Source: Hyphomicrobiales bacterium
GTDB taxonomy: Bacteria; Pseudomonadota; Alphaproteobacteria; Rhizobiales; Devosiaceae
Length of the DNA stretch: 64,000 nucleotides
Direction: 5' to 3'
Assembly: GCA_027487555.1 (NCBI GenBank)
Contig: JAIYDI010000004.1
Location: forward strand, 124,001 to 188,000
Each line of letters opens with the position of its first letter. The first letter of the stretch is position 1. The notes under the pieces are model-generated. The model worked only from the letters and a program-made list of their open reading frames with translations, was not told the origin of the DNA and did not search any database. Positions 51,559 through 59,939 of the stretch are shown here, piece by piece. A program made the translations under genes and the position numbers.

Positions 51559-52235
51559 AAATGGACTCCAAATTGCGTGACAGGGTGAGGCCGAAGCCGC
51601 ACCAAGCGTCATCACCCTCGCGAAAACAAGCGATTGCAGTCGCGGCGGCGGATATCAAGAGCTAACCTTGGTCCGCAGGGAGCGTTGTCGCCTGAGCGAT
51701 GCAATCCGGCAACGGGGCGGCCACATCGCGTGACCTTGGGGCGGTGGATTTGTTCGACCACAGGGAGCCATGCAGTCCTCGAGAGTCCGCGGGGAAGCAG
51801 TGGTTTGGGCGCGAGCAAACTGGCTCAAGGTGGTTTCGGCTCAGCCACGTGTCTTCCAGGTGTCTTCAAGGTTGGCGCGTGGTGTCGTGCCGGTGCGCAC
51901 CGCGGCCATTCGCCCTGTTTGGGCGAGCCAACGGTAAGACCATCGTCGCATTCAGCATTTCTTGACAGAACGACCAAGGTAGCGCCTCAATAATCGAAAC
52001 AAAGGTTCCACATATGGAACGTCTAGACTGTACCGGAAGGGCTCGCGGCGCGTTCGTCATGACCGGTGCCCGGGATCGAGAACTTTGCTTCACGACAGCG
52101 CGATCGCGGATTGGCCATCAGGTAAACGATGGCTCCTTGGGCGGAACAGCATGGCTTTCTCGCCATGCGTCATGTGATGCAGCTTTCACCGGCGCAGCCT
52201 GGCACGGCTGGGTCGCGACATGACTCGAGGGGATA
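51559..52235. other. Intergenic stretch between the divergent tctC-like and rhaM-like genes
   Basis: About 680 bases contain no gene I can support. A good TTGACA (51962-51967) lacks a well-spaced -10 box. A clean palindrome at 52005-52020 is listed separately. A 69-codon open frame at 52014-52223 overlaps the palindrome and has no recognisable product. Confidence 0.6.
52005..52020. promoter_or_regulatory. IclR-type palindrome
   Basis: GTTCCA-CATA-TGGAAC is a perfect 6-bp inverted repeat with a 4-base centre. IclR-family regulators often bind TGGAAC/GTTCCA-type arms. It lies in the promoter region of the mutarotase operon and upstream of the tctC-like gene, yet no IclR regulator is in this window. 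Confidence 0.5.
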
Positions 52236-52541
52236 ATGAGATCAGCGTGGGTGATGAAGCTCAGGGCCGGCCAAGAGGCCGAGTACAAGCGCAAGCATGA
52301 CGAAATCTGGCCGGAAATGGTCGCGCTGCTGAAGAGCCAGGGGGTGCAGAATTACTCGATCTATCGCCACGAGCTCTGGCTGTTCGCGCATCTCGAAAAG
52401 CCCGAAGGCGCACCGGCGCAGACCGATGCGGTGAACGAGGTGGTGAAGCGCTGGCAGGCGGCTATGGAGCCGCATATGGAGACCAACCCGGACAAGAGCC
52501 CGAAGGTCTGGCCGGTGGAGGAAGTGTTCCGCCTCGACTAA
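52236..52541 (+). CDS. rhaM: L-rhamnose mutarotase
   Basis: The 101-residue protein has the RhaM pattern: an N-terminal strand, then EYKRKHDEIWPEM with the catalytic-position His21, followed by NYSIYRHELWLFAHLE and a C-terminal NPDKSPKVWPVEEVF. RhaM interconverts alpha and beta L-rhamnose and is a dimer. ATG 52236 follows GAGGGGATA. It heads a small operon with a rhamnonate-dehydratase-like enzyme and an aldo/keto reductase, so an L-rhamnose or related deoxysugar pathway is likely. Confidence 0.9.
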   Translation: MRSAWVMKLRAGQEAEYKRKHDEIWPEMVALLKSQGVQNYSIYRHELWLFAHLEKPEGAPAQTDAVNEVVKRWQAAMEPHMETNPDKSPKVWPVEEVFRLD

Positions 52542-52599
52542 GCCGACCAACAGGCGGCGTGCAGCCACAGAACCAAATGTTTCACGCAGGGAAATCGCC

Positions 52600-53784
52600 T
52601 TGAAGATCAAGAACATCCGGGCCTTCGCGATCACCAACCCGATCGCCGGGGGCACTTACGAAGAAGCCAAGCAAAAGGGCACGGCCCGCCGTCCACCGTG
52701 GACCAAGGACGCCGAAGTTGCGAACCCGATGTCGCGCTACCCGCGGTATAAAGCTCTGCGCGCCAGCTGGAATTCCAGCTTTCCGGCCGTAGGCATCATC
52801 GTTACCGCAGAAGATGGCTCCTGGGGCTTCGGGACCACAGGCTATGGTCAGCCGACCATCAGCCTCGTGAACGACCATATCGGGCCGCTGCTCGAAGGCG
52901 AGAGCGCACTCGCCACAGAGAAGCTCTACGACATGATGATGCGCATCACGTCGCCCTATTCGCCCTCTGGCCTCGCCTCCTACGCGATCTCGGGCATCGA
53001 TCTGGCGCTCTGGGACCTGAAGGGCAAGGTGCTGAAACTGCCGGTCTATGAACTGGCGGGCGGCGCAGCGCGCGACAGGCAATTCTGCTATGCCACCGGC
53101 AACGATACCGACTGGCATATGGAGCTGGGCTTCAGGGCGACGAAGCTCGCGTGCCCATATGGCACCGCCGATGGCCTCGAGGCGCTCGACAAGAACGAAG
53201 CTTTCGTTGGGAAGGCGCGCGAACTGATCGGACCGCATGTCGAGCTCATGCTCGATTGCTGGATGGCCTTCGATGTCGAATTCGCCGTGCGACTGGCGCA
53301 TCGGCTGCGGCCGTTCAACCTCAAGTGGATCGAGGATTGCCTCATCCCCGAGGATCACGCCTCGCACCGGGCGCTACGCGAGCGGCTGCCCTGGCAGACG
53401 TTGGCGACGGGCGAGCACTGGTACACGCCCTATACCTTCTTTGAGGCAGCCAAGGACCGCGTCGTCGATATCTTCCAGGCCGATATCCACTGGGTCGGTG
53501 GCTTCACCGCTTGCCAGAAGATCGCGGCGATCGCCGATGCGGCCGGGCTCGAACTCATCTGCCATGCGGGCATGAACACGCCCTACGGCCAGCACTTCAC
53601 CTATGCCTCGACCAATAGCCGCTGGGGCGAGTTCTTCGTCGGCGGCGCACCGGGCCAGCCGCTGAAAGAGACCAACAACTACCCGGGCATGGCCGTGCCG
53701 GTGGATGGCTATGTCACGGTCAGCGACGAGCCGGGCTTTGGCCACGGGCTCTCGCTCGAAGCGATCGAGAAGATGGCGCTGTGA
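52600..53784 (+). CDS. Enolase-superfamily L-rhamnonate/L-lyxonate dehydratase-like enzyme
   Basis: The 394-residue protein resembles L-rhamnonate dehydratase: NPMSRYPRY near 42-50, CYATG at 163-167, ELMLDCWM with metal ligand Asp219, LKWIEDCL with Glu245, TGEHW with Glu272, and the base dyad Asp295 (QADIHW) and His322 (ICHAG). The loop after the base reads GMNTPYGQH where E. coli RhmD has GSSVYSHH, so the substrate may be a relative such as L-lyxonate or L-mannonate. It starts with TTG at 52600, preceded by CAGGGAAA. The mutarotase gene lies 58 bases upstream and an aldo/keto reductase gene 80 bases downstream. Confidence 0.84.
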   Translation: MKIKNIRAFAITNPIAGGTYEEAKQKGTARRPPWTKDAEVANPMSRYPRYKALRASWNSSFPAVGIIVTAEDGSWGFGTTGYGQPTISLVNDHIGPLLEGESALATEKLYDMMMRITSPYSPSGLASYAISGIDLALWDLKGKVLKLPVYELAGGAARDRQFCYATGNDTDWHMELGFRATKLACPYGTADGLEALDKNEAFVGKARELIGPHVELMLDCWMAFDVEFAVRLAHRLRPFNLKWIEDCLIPEDHASHRALRERLPWQTLATGEHWYTPYTFFEAAKDRVVDIFQADIHWVGGFTACQKIAAIADAAGLELICHAGMNTPYGQHFTYASTNSRWGEFFVGGAPGQPLKETNNYPGMAVPVDGYVTVSDEPGFGHGLSLEAIEKMAL

Positions 53785-53864
53785 CGGAACGCACCGTTGA
53801 GCGGCACTATTGACGGCTGTGCGATCGTTCCGCGCCGGCGGTCTCATTTCGGGGGCTATTGACC

Positions 53865-54887
53865 ATGTCGCACCAGCTTTCCGATCGCCGTCGGATCGGC
53901 CGCACCGATCTTTCCGTTCCGCCCTTCGGCTTCGGCGCCGCGCACCTCGGCGGCATGTACCACCGCGTTTCTGGGGAACTGGCGCATCAGACCCTCGCGG
54001 CCGCGTGGGACGGCGGCGTGCGACTTTACGATACTGCACCCTGGTACGGTCGGGGCCTCAGCGAATTGCGCGTCGGCGGCTTCCTTATCGACAAGCCACG
54101 CGATGACTTCATCCTGACAACCAAGGTTGGCCGCTCTCTGCACAGGCCTGCGGATCCCGAAAGTTTCGAACGAGCGCCGTGGGGCGGCGGGCTCAACATG
54201 GAGGTGCGCTGGGATTACTCCTATTGCGGCATCCTGCGTGCCTACGAGCAGAGCCTGATCCGCCTCGGGGTCGACCGCATCGATGCGCTGCTGATCCACG
54301 ACCCGGAAGCCTCAGCGGGCCCCGGCGGTCCGAAGATCGCTGACCTCGCGGAAAGCGGCATCAAGGCGCTCGATGAGCTGAAGGCCAAGGGCGAGATCAA
54401 GGCCATCGGCATGGGCCTAAACGCAGCGGAATCTCTCGATACCTACGCCATGGCCGTGCCGCTCGATTTCGTCATCGTCGCCATGCCCTATACCCTGCTC
54501 GACCAGTCGGCGCTGGCACATGGCCTCCGCCGCTGCACCGAGGCCGGCATCTCGATGGTGGTGGGCGCGCCCTATGCCTCGGGCATCCTCGCCACCGGAC
54601 CGGTCGCCGGCGCGCGCTATCGCTATGGCATTGCCGACGAGGCGACCCTTGCTAAGACCCGCGCGATTGCCGCAATCTGCGCCCGCCATGGCGTCTCACT
54701 TCAGGCTGCGGCTCTGCAATTCCCGCTGGCGCATCCGGCGAGCGTCGCCATCATTCCCGGCGGCGCTTCGCCCCACGAAGTGCGGCAGAACCTCGCTCAT
54801 TTTGCTGAAGTCATTCCGCCATCCCTGTGGCGCGACCTCAAGGCCGAACGACTGATCGACGCCAGTGCCCCGGTGCCCGGAGGCTGA
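53865..54887 (+). CDS. Aldo/keto reductase (D-threo-aldose/L-fucose dehydrogenase-like)
   Basis: The 340-residue enzyme has the AKR tetrad in sequence: Asp in YDTAPWYG with its Tyr, Lys in LTTKVG and His in LLIHDPE. The overall form (long loop after PADPESFERAP, ELKAKGEIKAIGMGLN) is that of D-threo-aldose 1-dehydrogenases and pyridoxal dehydrogenases, which oxidise L-fucose or L-galactose type sugars. It would supply the aldonolactone for the dehydratase encoded before it. I use the ATG at 53865; an in-frame TTG lies six bases upstream. GGGGG is 10 bases before. Confidence 0.88.
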   Translation: MSHQLSDRRRIGRTDLSVPPFGFGAAHLGGMYHRVSGELAHQTLAAAWDGGVRLYDTAPWYGRGLSELRVGGFLIDKPRDDFILTTKVGRSLHRPADPESFERAPWGGGLNMEVRWDYSYCGILRAYEQSLIRLGVDRIDALLIHDPEASAGPGGPKIADLAESGIKALDELKAKGEIKAIGMGLNAAESLDTYAMAVPLDFVIVAMPYTLLDQSALAHGLRRCTEAGISMVVGAPYASGILATGPVAGARYRYGIADEATLAKTRAIAAICARHGVSLQAAALQFPLAHPASVAIIPGGASPHEVRQNLAHFAEVIPPSLWRDLKAERLIDASAPVPGG

Positions 54888-55341
54888 GTCTTGACGCCGA
54901 CATAGTAGGTGCGGAACGCCACCGAGACGCGGCGCAATGCCTGCAGGTCGGCGCCGGAATGAGCATCGAGGGCGGCGGGGCTCAGCGCCCTTCGCGCCCC
55001 AATGGCTCGCAAGTCTATCGAGTATCGACGGGAGCGGCTTATGGTGGGGGCGCATAGCCATCGATGTGCGCCTCTTCGACGTCCCACGCGATGATGGCAC
55101 AGCACTGCGAATGCCCACGGTCGGACCGCTGCTCGCAGGCGACACGCTCGAATACGCCCTGACCTATCTGGTGGAGTCCGAGCACCTTGCCACCTCTGTC
55201 AGCGAATTGCGCCGAATGGGTGGGCTGGGCTTAAGGTATTTCATCGCAGAAGCGCTGGCGACGTAGACAAGCTCGATGGCCTTGGGCCGTTGCATCTGCC
55301 AAATCTTGTGACAGTAATGAGCCCCGCGACCTGAGAACTGC
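54888..55341. other. Intergenic stretch between convergent genes; one doubtful small frame
   Basis: About 450 bases separate the aldo/keto reductase from the end of the AraC gene. A plus-strand frame ending at 55266 has a protein-like tail (LLAGDTLEYALTYLVESEHLA, starting near 55111) of about 51 residues, but I recognise no family and no strong ribosome binding site, so I do not annotate it as a gene. No clear terminator was found. Confidence 0.5.
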
Positions 55342-56160
55342 TCATCCGCCGCTGAGGCGGAACCTGCCGGGCGGCATGCCGTAGCGACGCCGGAAGCGCG
55401 TGGTAAAATAGAAAGGATTGGCGAAGCCGCAGAGCAGCGCGACCTGCGTGATGCGCCAGGACGAGGAACGCAACAGATGTGCAGCGCGTGCCAGTCGCTC
55501 TGCCTCGATGTATGCCTGCGGTGCCACGCCGAGTTCAGCGGTAAACAGCACAGTAAAGCGCGAGCGCGACAACCCGACGACCTCTGCCAAGGCGGCGATT
55601 TCAATGGGCTCGGAGAGTCGCTCCCCGATCAGGTCGACGGCTTTGCGGATGCGAGGATCACGTCGGGCAACAGCCTGCAGCGGGTTGATCGCGTCCGCGA
55701 GGATCAGCACCCGCTCGAGGCTGTTCATCGCTGCGGCAAGCCTGAGGCGCAGGGCGCCATTGGCGACTTCGACCATATGGCGCAGTTCGAACTCCATGCG
55801 CTCCAGCGCGTCGCCCGCCGCCAACACCATGATACCTGGCGCCAGTTCAGGCCAACGGAGCCAATCAAGCCATTCGGCCCGCGGGCGAAAGTGGGTCCAG
55901 ACATTCACCCAGCCACTATCGTCGTCGAGATGACCGTACTCCTGTGGAGTATCGGGGCGGATCAACAGCATGTCGCCCCCCTCGAGTACCTTGAGGGCGC
56001 CCGCGGCACGTACATAGCCCTGCCCACTGAGGGTCACCACCAGAAGCCAGTCGCTGGTGCCGGCCGGGCGATAGCCCCGACTTTCGCCAGGCGACTGGAA
56101 TTGCAGCCCCCCGATGATAGGCGCCGCCGCCGGAGCCGGGGTTATGGGAATTGGCGACAT
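55342..56160 (-). CDS. AraC-family transcriptional regulator
   Basis: The 272-residue protein has a cupin-like N-terminal sensor (about 10-140, with GGDMLLIRPDTPQEYGH) and a C-terminal double helix-turn-helix (about 172-270) with IAALAEVVGLSRSRFTVLF and the second-half signature VALLCGFANPFYFTTRFRRRYG. It probably senses a sugar or sugar acid and controls the phytanoyl-dioxygenase-like gene and the divergent sugar-isomerase gene. AAGGAG precedes the ATG at 56160. It lies 41 bases after the dioxygenase gene on the same strand. Confidence 0.92.
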   Translation of the reverse strand: MSPIPITPAPAAAPIIGGLQFQSPGESRGYRPAGTSDWLLVVTLSGQGYVRAAGALKVLEGGDMLLIRPDTPQEYGHLDDDSGWVNVWTHFRPRAEWLDWLRWPELAPGIMVLAAGDALERMEFELRHMVEVANGALRLRLAAAMNSLERVLILADAINPLQAVARRDPRIRKAVDLIGERLSEPIEIAALAEVVGLSRSRFTVLFTAELGVAPQAYIEAERLARAAHLLRSSSWRITQVALLCGFANPFYFTTRFRRRYGMPPGRFRLSGG

Positions 56161-56201
56161 CGGGCCGCTCCTTGCTCCCCCAATGCTGGCATGCGACCAG
56201 A

Positions 56202-57038
56202 TCAGCCGGCAAGCCGCTCGAGCCCGCGTTGGGCACCAGGCGCGCGCCGGGTGATGGGCTCAAGAATTCGGCGTTGCGCGGGGGTTACTCGCGCCAGCAG
56301 TTCGTCGGAATAGCGGTAGCCGTAGCGGGTGTTGCCCCAGGTTGGCCCGTAGCGGAAAATGACCACGCGCCGGTCGCCGGGATTGATACGCTTCGTCGCG
56401 CCATGAGACAGAGCATCGACGAACATCAGGGCGTCGCCTGCCTTCATATTCACCTCGATCGAGCCTTCCACGACCTCGTCATCGGCCTTGACTCGCTCGT
56501 CCCATGGCTTCGAGAAGACGGGATGGGCGATATTGCTCTTGTGGCTGCCGGGCAGGATGCGGGTGCCACCATCGCCGGGGCCGATATCGGTGAGCGCGAG
56601 GAGAACATTCACTTGCGCGCAGCGGAAGCGGCCGTTGACGAAATTGTACTGGTTGCGCACCACACCATCCTGCCCGCCCGAATGCATCGGGAAGTAGCCA
56701 CCGCTGCGGCGGATAGACGCGAAGCACTCGTCGATGAACAGGCCTTCGACATAGGTACCCTGCTCGCCGCAATAGCGCATAAGGCGATCGACCCAGGCGG
56801 GATGATCGATCAGCCGCTCGAAGGGCTCGCCTGCTTCAACAATGTTCTGCAGTTCCGTGCCTGCATGACCGTGATTGTCGAGCCGTTGCACGTTGCCCCA
56901 CCACTCACCGAACTTGAGATCGGGGAAGGCGTCGAAAGCCGCGTTGAGCTGGGCAAGATGGGCTGAATCGATGGCCTTTTCGAGGATCAGGTAGCCGCGC
57001 AGATCGAAGAGGAAATCGTTGAGGTCAAACTGGGCCAT
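56202..57038 (-). CDS. Phytanoyl-CoA dioxygenase (PhyH) family protein
   Basis: The 278-residue protein has the PhyH outline: a GYLILEKAI start, candidate iron ligands His119 (FPMHSGG) and His212 (LSHGA), the LTDIGPGDGGTRILPGSHKSN segment split across 149-168, and Arg223-Arg224 for 2-oxoglutarate. The usual HxD is not obvious: His119 is followed by SGGQD. It would be an Fe(II)/2-oxoglutarate hydroxylase in the cytosol, or a redox-inactive relative. GGGAGG precedes the ATG at 57038. The AraC gene follows it in the same direction. Confidence 0.8.
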   Translation of the reverse strand: MAQFDLNDFLFDLRGYLILEKAIDSAHLAQLNAAFDAFPDLKFGEWWGNVQRLDNHGHAGTELQNIVEAGEPFERLIDHPAWVDRLMRYCGEQGTYVEGLFIDECFASIRRSGGYFPMHSGGQDGVVRNQYNFVNGRFRCAQVNVLLALTDIGPGDGGTRILPGSHKSNIAHPVFSKPWDERVKADDEVVEGSIEVNMKAGDALMFVDALSHGATKRINPGDRRVVIFRYGPTWGNTRYGYRYSDELLARVTPAQRRILEPITRRAPGAQRGLERLAG

Positions 57039-57552
57039 TGGAGCACCTCCCTTTGTTGATGACGCGACGATAAGGCCCAGATCGCCCGAATGCCATAAAG
57101 GCGCGTTGAAAAGACCTTCTCTTGTGTTCTGGAGGTGCAAAGGCGCCAGGCGCAATGCAAAGTTGCAGGTGCCACGTGCATGAGGGGGATTCCGTGCCAT
57201 CGTGAAGCGAAATCCGGCAGAGCGAGAGCCTCGACAGGCACATGGTCGCCGCGCACCTGAGGGTCAGCGAATGGTTATGGCATCGCCTGTGTGTCGGAGA
57301 TTCTGATGGTGCATCCAGCCGCTGCAGTGCGGCTCCTGCATATCCCGGAGGAATAGGCGCAGCAGTCATCACGCCATCGGCGCCACTATACATGCCGGCG
57401 GCTGGGGTGGCAGGCATAGCGGCGTATGGTGGATAAAGTTCAAGATCAGGGGCGTTGAGACAGCCGTGACTATGCGAACCTAAGCAGGTAAGTGAAGCGA
57501 GCCGAGGGACTGTGGCGCGGCTGTCCATGACGCGACGACGAGGACGGAAACG
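57039..57552. other. Divergent promoter region between the dioxygenase and isomerase genes
   Basis: About 510 bases separate the two divergent genes; this is the likely control region for the AraC regulator. I saw no clean inverted repeat or promoter pair, and no open frame with a plausible product (the 57242-57436 frame is composition-poor). Confidence 0.55.
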
Positions 57553-58380
57553 ATGCAGAAACTGCTGCTGCTGCAGTCGCTTTGGACATTCGAAGCCCTT
57601 GACGGCGGGCCACTCGGACTCGAACGGCAGTTCGACATGATCCGCGCGGCCGGGTTCGATGGGGCCGGGACACTTTGGCTAGGTCGTGACGCGGCGCGGC
57701 ACTCGGCCTTGCTGGCGAAGGATCGCGGTCTGGTCCTCGAAGGGCTGGCGCTTCCGCGCAGCGTAGACGACCTGCAGCCCGCCCTCGAATGGGGTGCGGA
57801 ATTTGGGCTGCATCATCTCAATGTACAGCCCAATGTACGGACCGGTGATATCGGCGAGGCAGTGCGTCTTTTGGAAGGGTGGCAGCGACTGTCGCTGCAG
57901 GTGGGTTTCCCGGTACATATCGAGACGCACCGTGGCAGACTGACAAACGATCTGTTCTTTACGCTCGAACTGCTGAGGCACTGCCCCTGGCTCAAGCTAA
58001 CGGCGGACCTGTCGCACTATGTCGTTGGGGGTGAGATCGGCCTGCCGATAGACACGGTGCATCAGCAGGCGATCGACCGGGTGCTGGACCATGCTGCGGC
58101 GTTCCATGGGCGCATCGCGACGAGCGAGCAGGTGCAGGCCGAAATCGGTTTTCCGCAGTATCGACCATGGGTAGAGCAGTTCAGTGCCTGGTGGCGCACA
58201 GGCTTTGCCAAGTGGCGCGGGAAGAGCACTGACGATGCCGAACTGAGCTTCATGGCGGAACTTGGCCCGCGCCCATATGCGACGACGGATGCCGAAAATC
58301 GGGACCTGTCGGACCGCTGGCAGGACAGCCTCGCGTTGAGGGACCTAGCCCGGCGGCTATGGGTAGAGAGCGCTGGCTGA
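57553..58380 (+). CDS. Sugar phosphate isomerase/epimerase-type TIM-barrel protein
   Basis: The 275-residue protein follows the xylose-isomerase-like/AP-endonuclease-2 barrel pattern. Candidate metal ligands are Glu124 (VHIETHRGR), Asp152 and His155 (LTADLSHY). The enzymes of this fold isomerise or epimerise sugars or act as inosose dehydratases. The binding loop EAEFG..LHHLNVQPNVR is present. It is monocistronic as far as I can see and lies opposite the dioxygenase gene, probably under AraC control. Confidence 0.78.
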   Translation: MQKLLLLQSLWTFEALDGGPLGLERQFDMIRAAGFDGAGTLWLGRDAARHSALLAKDRGLVLEGLALPRSVDDLQPALEWGAEFGLHHLNVQPNVRTGDIGEAVRLLEGWQRLSLQVGFPVHIETHRGRLTNDLFFTLELLRHCPWLKLTADLSHYVVGGEIGLPIDTVHQQAIDRVLDHAAAFHGRIATSEQVQAEIGFPQYRPWVEQFSAWWRTGFAKWRGKSTDDAELSFMAELGPRPYATTDAENRDLSDRWQDSLALRDLARRLWVESAG

Positions 58381-58640
58381 GAGGCATCGGGCCCCAAGAG
58401 CCCCGGGCGACCGATTCGGAGCGGAAGAGGCAGGCGATGGGGGGAGAATGCGCGCGCAACCTGTGTTGCCCAAATGCAAGACGGACGCGGCTAGCGCCAT
58501 TTGCAACCACAGTTGAACAGGACAGTACCGCAGTGCCGGTTGTCTATTGGCTCGGGTTTCATTAACCCTTGTCAGGCGCACATGGTGCGTCGCCTGTTCG
58601 TCCCGGTGGTGGCAGCAAAAGTGCTGCGGAGGCATGCCGA

Positions 58641-59165
58641 ATGACAAGACTCTCGTTGACCGCCCTCGCTTTCGGCCTGTTGGTGCTGAGTGCGCCGATG
58701 GCCACGCCGGCGAATGCTGGCCCGAGCGAACTTGAGCTTCTGAGCAAATATACAGGGCAGTGGAGCGGTTCTGCCGAGTTGGTCGGTGGCGAAAAACCAG
58801 AACCCTTCTCGTGTCGGCTTGCGGTTACCAAGGGGAACCAGGCCAAGATCAACTATGCCGGGCGTTGCTCGGTGGCCAGCATGAACCTTTCGATTACCGG
58901 CACGATCGCCTACGACGATGCGTCCCGGACCTACCAGGCGGTGATGGGCTCGAATGCCGGCTACAAGGGGCTTGCGATCGGCCGAGTCAATGGCGACAAG
59001 ATTACCTTCGACCTTGCTGAGAAACAGTCGGACCGAGCCGGCAACCCGGTCAAGCTGGGCGCGCGCATAACTCTCATCGGAACGGATTCGATTACGGTGG
59101 ACTACAAAGTCGAATTCAACGATTCCGGTACTGTGCTGACCGCTTCCGTGCCATTTAACCGATAG
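58641..59165 (+). CDS. Small exported protein of unknown function
   Basis: The 174-residue product has a Sec signal peptide (LTALAFGLLVLSAPMATPANA, cleavage near 27) and a mature beta-rich domain: alternating short strands such as YTGQWSGSAEL, CRLAVTKGNQAKINYAGRC and KVEFNDSGTVLTASVPF. Two cysteines (near residues 58 and 77) could pair. I recognise no family; the strand pattern suggests a lipocalin- or beta-barrel-like fold. GGAGG lies 9 bases upstream of the ATG at 58641. It lies 36 bases before the ABC ATPase gene and may belong to that operon. Confidence 0.72.
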   Translation: MTRLSLTALAFGLLVLSAPMATPANAGPSELELLSKYTGQWSGSAELVGGEKPEPFSCRLAVTKGNQAKINYAGRCSVASMNLSITGTIAYDDASRTYQAVMGSNAGYKGLAIGRVNGDKITFDLAEKQSDRAGNPVKLGARITLIGTDSITVDYKVEFNDSGTVLTASVPFNR

Positions 59166-59201
59166 GTAGTCAGTGGATGTCGACCAGCAAGGGGCCGTGC
59201 C

Positions 59202-59939
59202 GTGACCTATGCAACGGGCTTGACCAACCATGATGGCGGGTCAGCCAGCGTTTCTCCACTGATCTCGATATCCAATGTCGACTATACGCTGACGTTCGAG
59301 TCGACGCCGCTGCAGATCCTGAAGAATGTCTCGCTCGAAGTGGCGCCTGCCCAGGTCGTCGCTATCGTCGGCCCGTCGGGGAGCGGCAAGACGTCCCTGC
59401 TAATGCTGCTCGGCGCACTGGAGCGGCCGACAGCGGGCAAGGTGCGGATTGCCGGCCAGGACCTCGAAGGACTGAGCGAAGATTCGCTTGCCGCGTTTCG
59501 CCGGAAGACACTCGGCATCGTGTTCCAGAGCTTCTACCTCATTCCATCGCTCACTGCGCTCGACAATGTCAGCCTGGCGCTCGAGATCGCCGAGCCGGGA
59601 CTTAGCCTGGCCGAGGCGCGCGAGCGGTCGGCCAAGGCGCTGGACGCGGTGGGCCTTGGTAGCCGCATCCACCACCGGCCATCGGCGCTGTCGGGCGGCG
59701 AGCAGCAGCGCGTCGGTCTCGCACGGGCAATGATCGCGCGGCCGAAACTGCTTCTGGCAGATGAGCCGACCGGCAATCTTGACCAGAATACTGGTGCCAA
59801 GGTTATCGAGTTGATGTTCGACATGGCTCGGCAGCAACACGCTGCAGTGATCTTCGTGACACATGACCCGGCGCTTGCGGCGCGGGCGGACCGCATGCTG
59901 ACCATGACCCGCGGTGAACTGACGGAAGTGCCGAAGTGA
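59202..59939 (+). CDS. LolD/MacB-class ABC transporter ATP-binding protein
   Basis: The 245-residue ATPase has Walker A GPSGSGKTS, signature LSGGEQQR, Walker B LLLADEPTGNLD and an H-loop in FVTHDPA. It belongs to the type VII (mechanotransmission) family that works with FtsX-like permeases. It starts with GTG at 59202 and overlaps the permease start by one base (TGATG). Function would be lipoprotein, peptide or drug handling at the envelope; no cargo is apparent. Confidence 0.92.
   Translation: MTYATGLTNHDGGSASVSPLISISNVDYTLTFESTPLQILKNVSLEVAPAQVVAIVGPSGSGKTSLLMLLGALERPTAGKVRIAGQDLEGLSEDSLAAFRRKTLGIVFQSFYLIPSLTALDNVSLALEIAEPGLSLAEARERSAKALDAVGLGSRIHHRPSALSGGEQQRVGLARAMIARPKLLLADEPTGNLDQNTGAKVIELMFDMARQQHAAVIFVTHDPALAARADRMLTMTRGELTEVPK

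Noticed and set aside
52014..52223. 69-codon open frame upstream of the mutarotase gene
   Set aside because: It begins inside the palindrome, has no ribosome binding site and its product resembles nothing.
55111..55266. Possible 51-residue protein between the aldo/keto reductase and AraC genes
   Set aside because: The tail is protein-like but there is no family, no clear ribosome binding site and no conserved context.
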